Assembly: GCF_014199415.1 (NCBI RefSeq)
Contig: NZ_JACIJN010000004.1
Coordinates: 124,001 to 188,000 of the forward strand
From: Sphingomonas endophytica
Lineage (GTDB): Bacteria > Pseudomonadota > Alphaproteobacteria > Sphingomonadales > Sphingomonadaceae
Direction: 5' to 3'
Length of the DNA: 64,000 nucleotides
The notes beneath the pieces were generated by a model. That model saw only the letters and a program-made list of their open reading frames with translations. It was not told the DNA's origin and did no database searches. Of the stretch, positions 1-8,130 are shown piece after piece (positions within the stretch are counted from its first letter, which is position 1; every line of letters starts with the position of its first letter). Both the position numbers and the translations under genes were made by a program.

Positions 1-2898
1 GTAGGAATTGTCGCGGTGCGTCTCTCCGACCGACTTCGACGGATTCTGGTAGAAGGTATAGGTATTTTCGTTGGTGATGTTCAGCGCGTCGACACGCAAT
101 TCGATATAGTCGTTGATCTTGAACGCGACCGTTGCGTCGAGATACCCCTGCGCGGCGAAATACGAGATTTCGTCGTTCAGCGTATTGCGCTGCGGCCCAC
201 CCGTCTTCGACCGGTAATTGTACGATCCGCGCAGCGAGAACGGCCCCTTCTCGTAAAAGCCTGTGATGCTGTACGTGTACTTCGGTACGCTCTGGAGCGC
301 GACGACGCTGCCGTTGGTCAGCACGAAATTATAGTCGATGCCCTTCTGCTGCTGATCGATCAGCGTGAAGCTGCTCGTCAGGCCCAAACCATCGAACGGC
401 TTGGGCAGGAAGGTGAAGTTCTGCTGATAGGCCGCTTCCAGCCCGCGCAGCTTCAACTGCCCGGCATTCTGCACGATCGTCCGCCGGATCAGCGGGTTGT
501 TGTTGGTCAGCGCATTGACCTGCGCCAGCGTACAGGTGCCGGTCGGGCCGCCGAACGCCGCGCAGCTGAAATAGCTCGGGTCGAGGCCGGTTGCGGCGAA
601 CGGGACGTCCTCGATTATCGCAACCGGCTGATCGGTGATGTCCTTCTCGAACAGGCCGACGCTCAACAACGCGGCGGGCGCGAAATACCATTCGAGCACC
701 GCGTCATACGTCGTCGCGACCTGCGGGCGCAGGTCGGGGTTGCCGACCGTCACCGCATTGCTGAACACGTTCGGGACGACGATGCTGCCGGCGATGTCGT
801 TGAGCGCGCCGCGCGTCACCGTGCTGCCGATCGATCCGCGCAGCAGCAGCTTGGGCGTGATGTCGAAGGCGAGGCTCGCCGACGGCAGCCAGTTCTGATA
901 GCCGCCGGTGCGCCGGTTGGGCGTGAACACGCCACCCAGGTTGGTGTAATTGTCGATGATCGTCTTGGTATCGGAATAACGGATGCCGGCATCGCCGCGC
1001 AGTTCGTGGCCACCGATCGTCAGCTTGAACGACGTCTCGAGGAACCCCGACGTGACGCGCTCCTCCGCCTCATAGGTGGCGTTGAGCTGGCGCGCCGCCT
1101 GGCGGTTGGCCCCGTTGGCGTTCAGCGTGCCCATCACAAAGTCGCGCGAGAAGGTCGCAAAATTGGACGGATAGCCCGAGTTGCCGCCGTTGTTGAGCGT
1201 CCCGTATTGCAGGAACGGATCCATATACTGGAACACGCCATTACCGCTCGCGGCGAAGGTGTTTCCGTTCGGCAGCACCGCGGCGCGCGCGATCGACGAG
1301 CCGTCCTGCTTCGTGCGGCTCTTGAGGCTGGAGACGTAGCTGCCGCCGACCTTGAACGCCATGCTGGTATCGCCGGTATCGACCACGGTCCAGTCGAGCG
1401 CCGAACGCAGGCTCTTCACGGTATCGTCCTCGCGCTGGATCGAGAAGCCGAGCGACGGGTCGCGGAAATTGGCCGGATCGGTGAACGACGTCGGTGAACT
1501 GATCGTCGGATAGGAAACGTTGACGGTCGGATCGTAGGTCGTCGTGATCCCGTAGATGTTCGAGACGATGCGGTTGCCCGACTGCCACGCCCGACTCTTC
1601 GAAATGCTGCCCTGCGCCTGCAACGTCACGCGGTCGCTGAAATCATATTTCGCGCGCGCCACGCCGTACGAGAACTTGGTCTCGAAATCGCGGAAGAAGC
1701 TCTCACTGATGATGCTGGTGTTGCCGAACGTCCCGTACAGGTTGTTGTACTGGTCGATCTTGACGTCGAGCGGGATGATGCCGGAGTTGGTGCCGGTTCC
1801 CGGCGTCGCGGTCGTGCCCGGCGCCGTGCGGGTACTGCGCACCGGCACACCGAACGTGAACTCGTCCATCTGGTCGGTCAGCTTGGAATAGATGCCGTCG
1901 AGGCTCGCCTCGAAGCGGTCACTCTTATACTGCACCGAGCCGACGAACCCCATCCGCTCGCGTTCGGTGTTCGAGGTATAGACGCGATAGAAGCGCGGCA
2001 GCAACGCGTTGGCGACTTGGTCGCGCGTCAGGTTGCCGAGCTTGGCGAGCGGGCTGTCGAGGTTCAGCTCGAACTGGAACGGACCACTCGTGTTCGACGG
2101 CACCGAGCCGTAATAAGGACGCCGGCCGAGCGTCGACGAATTGTAGCCGCCGGTCGACTGGAAACCCGAGCGTTCGTTGACGGTCTTGGCATAAGCGGCG
2201 CCGAACAGGACGCCGAAATTGCCCCAGTGATCGCTGACGATCAACGACCCGCGCGGCCGCCACTTCTCCGATTGGTCGTTGTAGCTGTATTGCGCGGTGT
2301 AGCGGAACACCCGCTCCTTGCTGTCGAACGGGCGCGGCGTCTGCAGATCGACGTTGCCGCCGATCCCGCCCTCTTCGAGATTGGCGAGCGGCGACTTATA
2401 GACGTCGACGCGGCCGAACAGCTCGGACGGAAAGACGTCATAGTTGAACGCGCGGCTCGAACTGCCGACGCTACCAGCCGAAGTGGTGCGCACCGGCGCG
2501 CCGTTGAGCGTCGTCACCACGAAGTCGGAACTGAGCCCGCGGATCGCCACCCGCTGACCTTCGTTGGTCCCGGCCCCGCCATCGCGGCTGAGGATCACGC
2601 CCGGGATGCGCTGCATCGAATCGGCGACGTTCGCCTCCGGGAACTTGCCAATGTCCTCGGCGACGATCGAGTCGCGGATGCCGACCGCCTCGCGCTTCAG
2701 CTCCAGTCCTTCGGCAAGGCTGCGGCGGAAGCCAGTAACGACGATATCCTCGCCGGGCGCGTCCGTGGGCACCTGTGCGTCGGCGCCGGTCGGCGCGGCA
2801 GGATCGGCTAGCGTGGTTTGCGCCACGGCCGGAGCCGCCGCCAACGTCAATGCAATGGCATGCGCCGACGCCATACCGATGAACAACGACCTGCCCAC
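1..2898 (-). CDS. TonB-dependent receptor (TonB-Xanth-Caul type), C-terminus cut by window edge
   Basis: This is an outer-membrane active transporter, probably for an oligosaccharide released by the neighbouring glycosidases. The chosen start is GTG at 2898, seven bases after an AGGAGG ribosome site; an in-frame ATG at 2874 lacks such a site. A signal peptide ending near APAVAQ is followed by a plug with the words FRRSLAEGLELKREA, EDIGKFPEANVADSMQRIPG and VAIRGLSSDF, typical of the Xanthomonas/Caulobacter receptor subfamily. The reading frame stays open for 966 codons to base 1 and stops inside the last beta strands (INDYIELRVDALNITNENTY), so probably only a short tail is missing. It lies just downstream of the GntR-type gene on the same strand, with a candidate operator in its leader. 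Family assignment is firm; the substrate is inferred. Confidence 0.93.
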   Translation of the reverse strand, partial: MGRSLFIGMASAHAIALTLAAAPAVAQTTLADPAAPTGADAQVPTDAPGEDIVVTGFRRSLAEGLELKREAVGIRDSIVAEDIGKFPEANVADSMQRIPGVILSRDGGAGTNEGQRVAIRGLSSDFVVTTLNGAPVRTTSAGSVGSSSRAFNYDVFPSELFGRVDVYKSPLANLEEGGIGGNVDLQTPRPFDSKERVFRYTAQYSYNDQSEKWRPRGSLIVSDHWGNFGVLFGAAYAKTVNERSGFQSTGGYNSSTLGRRPYYGSVPSNTSGPFQFELNLDSPLAKLGNLTRDQVANALLPRFYRVYTSNTERERMGFVGSVQYKSDRFEASLDGIYSKLTDQMDEFTFGVPVRSTRTAPGTTATPGTGTNSGIIPLDVKIDQYNNLYGTFGNTSIISESFFRDFETKFSYGVARAKYDFSDRVTLQAQGSISKSRAWQSGNRIVSNIYGITTTYDPTVNVSYPTISSPTSFTDPANFRDPSLGFSIQREDDTVKSLRSALDWTVVDTGDTSMAFKVGGSYVSSLKSRTKQDGSSIARAAVLPNGNTFAASGNGVFQYMDPFLQYGTLNNGGNSGYPSNFATFSRDFVMGTLNANGANRQAARQLNATYEAEERVTSGFLETSFKLTIGGHELRGDAGIRYSDTKTIIDNYTNLGGVFTPNRRTGGYQNWLPSASLAFDITPKLLLRGSIGSTVTRGALNDIAGSIVVPNVFSNAVTVGNPDLRPQVATTYDAVLEWYFAPAALLSVGLFEKDITDQPVAIIEDVPFAATGLDPSYFSCAAFGGPTGTCTLAQVNALTNNNPLIRRTIVQNAGQLKLRGLEAAYQQNFTFLPKPFDGLGLTSSFTLIDQQQKGIDYNFVLTNGSVVALQSVPKYTYSITGFYEKGPFSLRGSYNYRSKTGGPQRNTLNDEISYFAAQGYLDATVAFKINDYIELRVDALNITNENTYTFYQNPSKSVGETHRDNSY

Positions 2899-2941
2899 GA
2901 CAACCCCTCCTGTTGCGCCGCTGCTTGCGGCTTGCAGATCG

Positions 2942-2954
2942 GGTTATCATACAA
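2942..2954. promoter_or_regulatory. Candidate GntR operator, copy 1
   Basis: The word GGTTATCATACAA lies in the 61-base gap between the GntR-type gene and the TonB receptor start. It is an imperfect inverted repeat (TTATC-N-TACAA). The same 13-mer, with one change, stands in front of the DUF4861 gene. Assignment to the adjacent regulator is inference from position and recurrence. Confidence 0.5.
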
Positions 2955-2959
2955 GTTCG

Positions 2960-3694
2960 TCAGATCGTCAATTCCCCGCTGCCAGAAAGATGCGCCGCCT
3001 CGCTTAGCTCGGTATGGCGGCTGAGGCTCTCCTGCATGTGATGCCGCGCGGCATCGCGCGCGCCGGCCGGGTTCATCCGGACGATCGCGTCGACGATCGC
3101 CTCATGTTCGGCGCGCACCTTCTCGACATAGGCGCGCTGCGCCTCGGGCGGCTGACCGCGCAGGTACAGGTTGCGTGGCGGCACCAGCCGCACGCCCAGG
3201 AACTCGATCAGCTTGACGAAGGTCTCGTTCTGCGTCGCGCGCGCGATCGCGGCGTGGAAGCGCGTGTCGGCGCCGGCCGAGGCGACCGGATCGTCGGCGA
3301 CCGCCGCCATGTCGCGCAGCGCCGCGCGCATCGCCGATATATCGGTCAGGGTCCGCCGCGACGCCGCGAAAGCCGCCATCTCCGCCTCCACTGACAGGCG
3401 CACTTCGAGCAAGCGGATCACATCCGCGAGTTCGCTCATATCCTGCCGCGTGATCTGGAACGCCTGATAGCGCGCATCGTCGGTGACGAACACGCCCGAC
3501 CCCTGGCGCGCGACCGCAATCCCATGCGCCTCCAGCCGCGCGACCGCCTCGCGCACCACGGTGCGGCTGACCTTCTCGTCCTCGGCGATTTCCTTCTGGG
3601 TCGGCAGACGCGCGCCGGGCGGCATCTCGCCCGAGCGGATTCGCGCCTCCAGCTTCACGTACAAGGCATCCGCCAGCGACATGGTCTTGGTCAT
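2960..3694 (-). CDS. GntR-family transcriptional regulator with FCD domain
   Basis: This is a DNA-binding repressor or activator of the FadR subgroup, likely sensing a sugar acid or similar ligand of the surrounding carbohydrate locus. The 244-residue product has an N-terminal winged helix (about residues 8-72, with PPGARLPTQKEIAED and VSRTVVREAVARLEAHG) followed by an all-helical FCD ligand domain (about 85-230). That domain shows the spaced metal-binding pattern D..FH near residue 145 and later His residues (AEHEAIVDAI, ARHHMQ). It is transcribed toward the TonB receptor and divergently from the DUF4861/DUF2264 pair. A shared 13-bp word occurs on both sides of it. The family is secure; the ligand is unknown. 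Confidence 0.9.
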   Translation of the reverse strand: MTKTMSLADALYVKLEARIRSGEMPPGARLPTQKEIAEDEKVSRTVVREAVARLEAHGIAVARQGSGVFVTDDARYQAFQITRQDMSELADVIRLLEVRLSVEAEMAAFAASRRTLTDISAMRAALRDMAAVADDPVASAGADTRFHAAIARATQNETFVKLIEFLGVRLVPPRNLYLRGQPPEAQRAYVEKVRAEHEAIVDAIVRMNPAGARDAARHHMQESLSRHTELSEAAHLSGSGELTI

Positions 3695-3770
3695 TCCCGC
3701 TCTATATCAAGGTCGCGCGCCAACCCCATGGGCAAAAGCGTCGCCTTGGCAAAATAGATACGATGCCTTA

Positions 3771-3783
3771 GGTTATCCTACAA
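3771..3783. promoter_or_regulatory. Candidate GntR operator, copy 2
   Basis: GGTTATCCTACAA sits 24 bases before the DUF4861 start codon and differs from the copy at 2942 by one base. It overlaps or adjoins a plausible -10 region downstream of TTGGCA at 3746-3751, a position suited to repression. Regulator assignment is inferred. Confidence 0.5.
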
Positions 3784-3807
3784 CATTGCGGTGCGGAGGG
3801 GTTGGGC

Positions 3808-4749
3808 ATGAGGATCGGCGGGCGAGCGGGCGCAGCGGTGGCGTGGTGCCTGTTGGCGGGGGCGCCGGCCGCGGCGCAGGAGCCGCCGCTCCCGCTCCCG
3901 GTCGTCTCGCCGCTCCCCCCGCCGCCCGACCGCACGCCGCGCGCGGTCGCGCTGCTCGCCGACTATCGTTACGACGATCTCCTGTGGGAGAATGATCGCA
4001 CCGCGCACCGCATTTACGGCCATGCGCTGGAGGCGGCCGAACCGCCGTCGGGCTCTGGGATCGACAGCTGGGGGAAGAACGTGCGCTGGTCGTTCGCCGA
4101 CCGCCAGCTCCGCACCGGCGACCAGCACGCCTATCATGGCGAGGGGATCGACTTCTACAATGTCGGAACGACGCGCGGCGCGGGCGGGCTGGGCATCTGG
4201 CACGACAACAAATTGTGGACCTCGCGCAACTTCGTCCGCCACCGCATCCTCGCCAGCGGTGGCGATCGCGCCGATTTCACCGTCGATTATGCACCCTGGC
4301 CGGTCGATACGGTGCGCAAGGTGTGGGAGACGCGGCGCTTCACGCTGCCACTCGGCACGCATTTCACGCGCATGGTCTCGACGCTCTCCTCCGACCGTGC
4401 CGAGCCGTTGCTGGTCGGGATCGGGATCGGCAAGCACACCACCGGACAGGGCGCGGGCGAGCTGACCGTCGATCGCGCGCGCGGGCTGCTGTCGTGGTGG
4501 GGTCCGGACGATCCCGGCCACGGACGAATCGCGATCGCGATCCGCGTCGACCCGCGGATGATCGCCGAGGTGCGCGCCGACGCCGACAACCAGCTGGTGC
4601 TGCTGCGCGTCACGCCGGGCACGCCGTTCGTCTATTATTCGGGCTCGGCATGGAGCCATGGCGAGGGCGATTTCCGCACGCGCGCGCAATGGGACGATTA
4701 CGCCAGAGGCGCTGCGCTCGATTTCACGATACCGAAGGCAGGGCAATGA
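3808..4749 (+). CDS. DUF4861 family secreted protein
   Basis: The predicted mature protein is periplasmic. The family is common in polysaccharide-utilisation loci, but no biochemical role can be read from the sequence. The start is ATG 3808, preceded by GGAGG eight bases upstream. The first 23 residues form a signal peptide ending GAPAAAQE. Family features include the opening DDLLWENDRTAHRIYG, then GSGIDSWGKN, HGEGIDFYNVG and a glycine-rich GAGGLGIWHDN. The length of 313 residues is ordinary for the family. The stop codon overlaps the next start (ATGA), so it is probably translationally coupled to the DUF2264 gene. Confidence 0.85.
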   Translation: MRIGGRAGAAVAWCLLAGAPAAAQEPPLPLPVVSPLPPPPDRTPRAVALLADYRYDDLLWENDRTAHRIYGHALEAAEPPSGSGIDSWGKNVRWSFADRQLRTGDQHAYHGEGIDFYNVGTTRGAGGLGIWHDNKLWTSRNFVRHRILASGGDRADFTVDYAPWPVDTVRKVWETRRFTLPLGTHFTRMVSTLSSDRAEPLLVGIGIGKHTTGQGAGELTVDRARGLLSWWGPDDPGHGRIAIAIRVDPRMIAEVRADADNQLVLLRVTPGTPFVYYSGSAWSHGEGDFRTRAQWDDYARGAALDFTIPKAGQ

Positions 4750-6023
4750 CGATGAAGGTGGATCGACGCGCACTGCTGGCGGGCGGACTGGCGGCGGGCG
4801 CGCTCGCGACGACGGCCGCAGCGGCGCAGGAGCAGCCCGCCGCGCCTCCGCTTCCCGATGGCGCGACCGACCGCGCCGACGCGCTTGCGCTCCTGCGCCG
4901 CATGGCCGAGCCGGTGCTCGGGCGTATGGCGCGCGGGCGGCTGCATGCCGAATGGACACCGGAACTCAGCCCGACATGGGACGGCCGCAATCCCGGCGTC
5001 GCGTATCTCGAGGCGTTCGGCCGGCTGATCGACGGCATCGCGCCATGGCTCGCGCTCCCCGATGATTCCAGCGCCGAGGGTCGGCTGCGCGCCCGGCTCC
5101 GCGCACAGGCGCTGGAGAGCTACACCCATGCCGTCGATCCGAAGAGCCCCGACTATCTGCTGTGGCGTGGCCATGGGCAGGCGTTGGTCGATTCCGCTTA
5201 TTTCACCAGCGCGCTGCTGCGTGCGCCCGATGCGCTGTGGAAACCGCTCGACGCGAAGACCAAGGCGCGGATCGTCGAGGAGGTCAAGGGCCTGCGCCGC
5301 ATCTCCCCGCCGTATCAGAACTGGCTGCTGTTCGCGGCGATGAACGAGGCGTTCCTGTTCGCGATCGGCGAGGACTGGGACCCGATGCGCGTCGACCTGA
5401 CCGTCAAGAAGATGCTCGAATGGTATGTCGGCGACGGCTGGTACGGCGACGGCGCGCGCTTCCACTTCGATTATTACAACAGCTACGTCATCCACCCGAT
5501 GCTGGTGCAGATCCTCGCCACGCTCGCCGTTGGCAAACCCGGCTTCAACAACCTCCGCCCCGCCGAGGAACTGGCGCGCGCGGTGAAGCGTGAGCAGCGC
5601 TATGCCGAGCATCTCGAGCGGATGATCGCCCCCGATGGCAGCTATGCCGCGATCGGCCGCTCGCTCACCTATCGCACCGCGGTGCATCAGCCGCTCGGGC
5701 ATCTGGCGTGGCGCGGGCAATTGCCCGACAGCTTGCCGCCGGGGCAAGTGCGCGCCGCGACGATGGCGGCGCAGCGGCGCGTGTTCGCCGATCCGAGCAA
5801 TTTCAACGCCGACGGTTTCCTGACGATCGGCTTTGCGCGGCACCAGCCGACGCTGGGCGACATCTATTCCAACGCCGGCAGCATGTATATCGCTTCGGAA
5901 AGCCTGATCGCGCTCGGTCTGCCCGCCGATCACGCTTACTGGACCGCGCCGCCGCAGCCCTGGACGATGCGCCGCGCCTTCGCCGGACAGGATTTTCGCA
6001 AGGACTATGCGGTCGATTACTGA
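4746..6023 (+). CDS. DUF2264 domain-containing protein, probable Tat-exported
   Basis: This is a 425-residue protein of the DUF2264 family, whose members occur beside glycoside hydrolases and uronate-handling genes; no reaction is established from the sequence. The N-terminus contains DRRALLAGGLAAGALATTAAA, a twin-arginine-like signal. The body is rich in Trp and Tyr (PPYQNWLLFAAMNEAF, DGWYGDGARFHFDYYNSYVIHP), consistent with an alpha/alpha-barrel-like carbohydrate-active fold. ATG 4746 overlaps the DUF4861 stop. A longer in-frame extension upstream lies entirely over the previous gene and was not used. Both genes probably form one operon under the operator at 3771. Confidence 0.85.
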   Translation: MTMKVDRRALLAGGLAAGALATTAAAAQEQPAAPPLPDGATDRADALALLRRMAEPVLGRMARGRLHAEWTPELSPTWDGRNPGVAYLEAFGRLIDGIAPWLALPDDSSAEGRLRARLRAQALESYTHAVDPKSPDYLLWRGHGQALVDSAYFTSALLRAPDALWKPLDAKTKARIVEEVKGLRRISPPYQNWLLFAAMNEAFLFAIGEDWDPMRVDLTVKKMLEWYVGDGWYGDGARFHFDYYNSYVIHPMLVQILATLAVGKPGFNNLRPAEELARAVKREQRYAEHLERMIAPDGSYAAIGRSLTYRTAVHQPLGHLAWRGQLPDSLPPGQVRAATMAAQRRVFADPSNFNADGFLTIGFARHQPTLGDIYSNAGSMYIASESLIALGLPADHAYWTAPPQPWTMRRAFAGQDFRKDYAVDY

Positions 6024-6049
6024 CCAGAAGCGGTCCGGCCGCCCTCCCT

Positions 6050-6133
6050 CGTCGCCCCGGCCTTGAGCCGGGGTCCCGCTTCTTTTTGCGGTCGGAAAAC
6101 TGGCGGGCTTCCGGATCAAGTCCGGGATGACAC
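6050..6133. repeat. REP-like intergenic palindromic element
   Basis: Two roughly 21-base units face each other: GTCGCCCCGGCCTTGAGCCGG near 6051 and, inverted, CCGGATCAAGTCCGGGATGAC ending near 6128. The first contains the hairpin CCCCGGC-cttga-GCCGGGG (6055-6073). Similar elements are widespread between genes in alphaproteobacteria. It separates the convergent DUF2264 and GH43 genes and may also aid termination. Confidence 0.6.
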
Positions 6134-6168
6134 GAGGGGGCGGATGAAATGTCGAAGCTCGACCAAAC

Positions 6169-7248
6169 CTAATCCCCAGCCGCCGTCACCACCGGCCGCG
6201 TCTCGCCGTCCAGCTCGGTCAGCTCGCGCTCGACCGCGATCGTGTCGCCGAGGTCGCGCATCGCATACAGCTTGCCGCGCGCATTCTCGAACGGGCGGTG
6301 CAGCACCATCGTCAGCCTGCCCTTGAAGGTGCGGAACAGCATTCCGTGTCCGCTGTCACCGCGCACCAGCGGGGGCAATTGTTCCCACGGTCCCGCAATC
6401 GTCCCGCTCCTGGAGCGCGCAAGCGACTGGACGTAACCGCGCCGGTCGTAGCTCGACCACAGCATCAGCAACGTGCCGGTGCGCGTGCGGAACAGCTCGG
6501 GCCCGTCGGTGACGTTGCCGGCCTTCGGGTCGGCGGGATCGGCGCGCTTGACCCATGGCGCGTCGGAGGCGCGGAACAGCAGCTGCGGCGGCCCCGCGGC
6601 GGCGAGCCCGTGGTCAAGCGGCACCGCCTCGATCGTCCCGTCGCCGACCTGCACCCATTCGTGCGCATAGACCATCCACGGCTTGCCGTTCCGGTCGACG
6701 TGCAGCGAGCCGTCGAGCGTCATGCGCGCCGCATCGACGATCGGCGCGCCGCCACGCTCGATCCGGTATGGCCCGCCGAGCGTCGCCGACGAGGCGAGCA
6801 GGGTCGAGCGCCGCACCGGCTGACGCCCGTTCTCCCCCGGCAGCTTCAGCGCGTCGTTGTAGAAGGTGGAGAACAGATACCACCGCCCCTTCCAGCGATG
6901 CACCTCCGGCGCCCAGGCGCCGTCGTTGGCCCAGCTGTCCTCGGGCAGCGCGAAGACCAGCACCGGCCGCTGCCAATGCTTCAGGTCGCGGCTGCGATAG
7001 GCCATGATCCCCAGCCGTTTGTCGCCGGTCAGTCGGTGCTCGTTGCGGGTGAACAGCCAATAGGTGCGCGTGGCGCGGTCGGCGATGATCCACGGGTCGT
7101 GGAGCGGCATGTCGGGCAGCAGCAGCGGCGCATCGGGGGCGCGCGGGGCGGCAGTCGCCACTGACCACGTGGCGCACGCGAGCGCCACGATAAGCATGGC
7201 GCGCAGCGCAGCTGTCACGCCGATGCGCGCAGCGGCAAGGATGGTCAT
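6169..7248 (-). CDS. Glycoside hydrolase family 43-type secreted enzyme
   Basis: This is a predicted periplasmic five-bladed beta-propeller glycosidase, of a family acting on arabinose, xylose or galactose linkages. The N-terminal signal peptide ends near VATAAP. The candidate catalytic triad is visible: Asp51 in MPLHDPWI (base), Asp180 in LDGSLHVD (pKa modulator) and Glu251 in TDGPELF (acid). Propeller-type repeats such as WKGRWYLFSTFY and GTLLMLWSSYD recur. The length is 359 residues. ATG 7248 follows GGGGGAGA. An inverted repeat at 7261-7284 lies just upstream and may be its operator. Linkage specificity cannot be assigned. Confidence 0.85.
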   Translation of the reverse strand: MTILAAARIGVTAALRAMLIVALACATWSVATAAPRAPDAPLLLPDMPLHDPWIIADRATRTYWLFTRNEHRLTGDKRLGIMAYRSRDLKHWQRPVLVFALPEDSWANDGAWAPEVHRWKGRWYLFSTFYNDALKLPGENGRQPVRRSTLLASSATLGGPYRIERGGAPIVDAARMTLDGSLHVDRNGKPWMVYAHEWVQVGDGTIEAVPLDHGLAAAGPPQLLFRASDAPWVKRADPADPKAGNVTDGPELFRTRTGTLLMLWSSYDRRGYVQSLARSRSGTIAGPWEQLPPLVRGDSGHGMLFRTFKGRLTMVLHRPFENARGKLYAMRDLGDTIAVERELTELDGETRPVVTAAGD

Positions 7249-7260
7249 GCGTCATCTCCC

Positions 7261-7284
7261 CCGGTTAAGTCAGACAATAACCGG
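7261..7284. promoter_or_regulatory. Inverted repeat upstream of GH43 gene
   Basis: CCGGTTA and TAACCGG form perfect 7-bp arms separated by ten bases that include GTCAGAC. The site is only about 13 bases before the GH43 start, in the 49-base gap after the acetyltransferase gene. It could be an operator or a short attenuating hairpin; nothing decides between them. Confidence 0.35.
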
Positions 7285-7297
7285 GGCATGGCGCGGG

Positions 7298-7873
7298 TCA
7301 ACCCGGCGGCACGACGTCCCTGCGCCGCTCGCGCGCCGGATTGCCCGCGACCGTCGCGCCCGTCCGGACGTCGCGCGTCACCACGCTGCCCGCGCCGATG
7401 ATCGCATCGTCGCCGATCGTGACGCCGGGCAGGATCAGCGCCCCGCCGCCGATCCACACATTGCGTCCGATCGTGATCGGCCGCCCCCATTCGGCGCCGG
7501 TCGCGCGCGTCGCCGGGTCGCGCGGATGATCCGCGGTCAGGATCTGCACCGCCGGTCCGATCTGCGTCCCCGTTCCGATCGTCACCGCCACCACGTCGAG
7601 GATGATGCAGCTATAATTGAGGAACACATCGTCCCCGAGGCGGATATTATAGCCGTAATCGCAATGGAACGGCGGCCGGATCACCGCCCCCTCGCCGACC
7701 GCCGCCAACCGCTCGCGCAGGAGCGCGCGCCGCTCGGCCGCCGATCGTGCCGCCGCGCCGTTATAGCGCTCCATCCACACCAGCGCCGCCTGATGGTCGG
7801 CGATAAGTTCTTCGTCGCCCGCATGATAGGGCTCGCCGGCCAGCATCTTCTGCTTCTCGCTGCGCTCGCTCAT
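7298..7873 (-). CDS. Sugar O-acetyltransferase (maltose/galactoside acetyltransferase type)
   Basis: This is a cytoplasmic left-handed beta-helix enzyme transferring acetyl from acetyl-CoA to a sugar hydroxyl. The 191-residue product starts MSERSEKQKMLAGEPYHAGD, the typical maltose-acetyltransferase cap. It continues with hexapeptide repeats (FLNYSCIILDVV, TIGRNVWIGGGALILPGVTIG, DDAIIGAGSVVTRD). The probable catalytic His lies in LTADHPRDP. ATG 7873 lies five bases after the stop of a small upstream frame, suggesting coupling. Within this locus it could acetylate or detoxify liberated sugars, which is inference. Confidence 0.9.
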   Translation of the reverse strand: MSERSEKQKMLAGEPYHAGDEELIADHQAALVWMERYNGAAARSAAERRALLRERLAAVGEGAVIRPPFHCDYGYNIRLGDDVFLNYSCIILDVVAVTIGTGTQIGPAVQILTADHPRDPATRATGAEWGRPITIGRNVWIGGGALILPGVTIGDDAIIGAGSVVTRDVRTGATVAGNPARERRRDVVPPG

Positions 7874-7878
7874 CGCGG

Positions 7879-8091
7879 TCAGTCCCGCGCCGTCAGCGGC
7901 ACCGAGGACCGACCGGGTGCACCTTGGCGCCGGGTCGCGTGGAGATGCCGTAAAATCAACGCCAGATCTGCTTCGCTCAGCCCCGACGCCGGGTCGATCA
8001 CGATCCCGGCCGGCAAGGGTTCGACCCATGATGCCAGGCGGTTGCACGCAGCGCCCAGCGCGGGGTCGGCGGAATCATCGAAAGCAGCCAT
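7879..8091 (-). CDS. Small hypothetical protein between fucosidase and acetyltransferase
   Basis: This 70-codon frame starts at ATG 8091; a TTG at 8127 would add 12 codons. It ends five bases before the acetyltransferase start. The product begins MAAFDDSADPALGAACNRL and has an Asp/Leu-rich middle (GLSEADLALILRHLHATR), soluble in appearance with no signal. No family is recognised. The case for a gene is its tight fit between two same-strand genes. Against it are a weak ribosome site and short length. Confidence 0.45.
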   Translation of the reverse strand: MAAFDDSADPALGAACNRLASWVEPLPAGIVIDPASGLSEADLALILRHLHATRRQGAPGRSSVPLTARD

Positions 8092-8130
8092 GCGTCCGCT
8101 TATGCTCCCGCCCGCGCGATCGACCAAGCC

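Noticed and set aside
16-1497. 493-codon plus-strand frame at the left edge
   Set aside because: It is the antisense of the TonB-dependent receptor, whose beta-barrel strands are readable on the minus strand without interruption.
4215-4745. Upstream extension of the DUF2264 frame
   Set aside because: The extension is an out-of-frame reading of the DUF4861 gene; the true start is ATG 4746, overlapping the previous stop and followed by a Tat-like signal.
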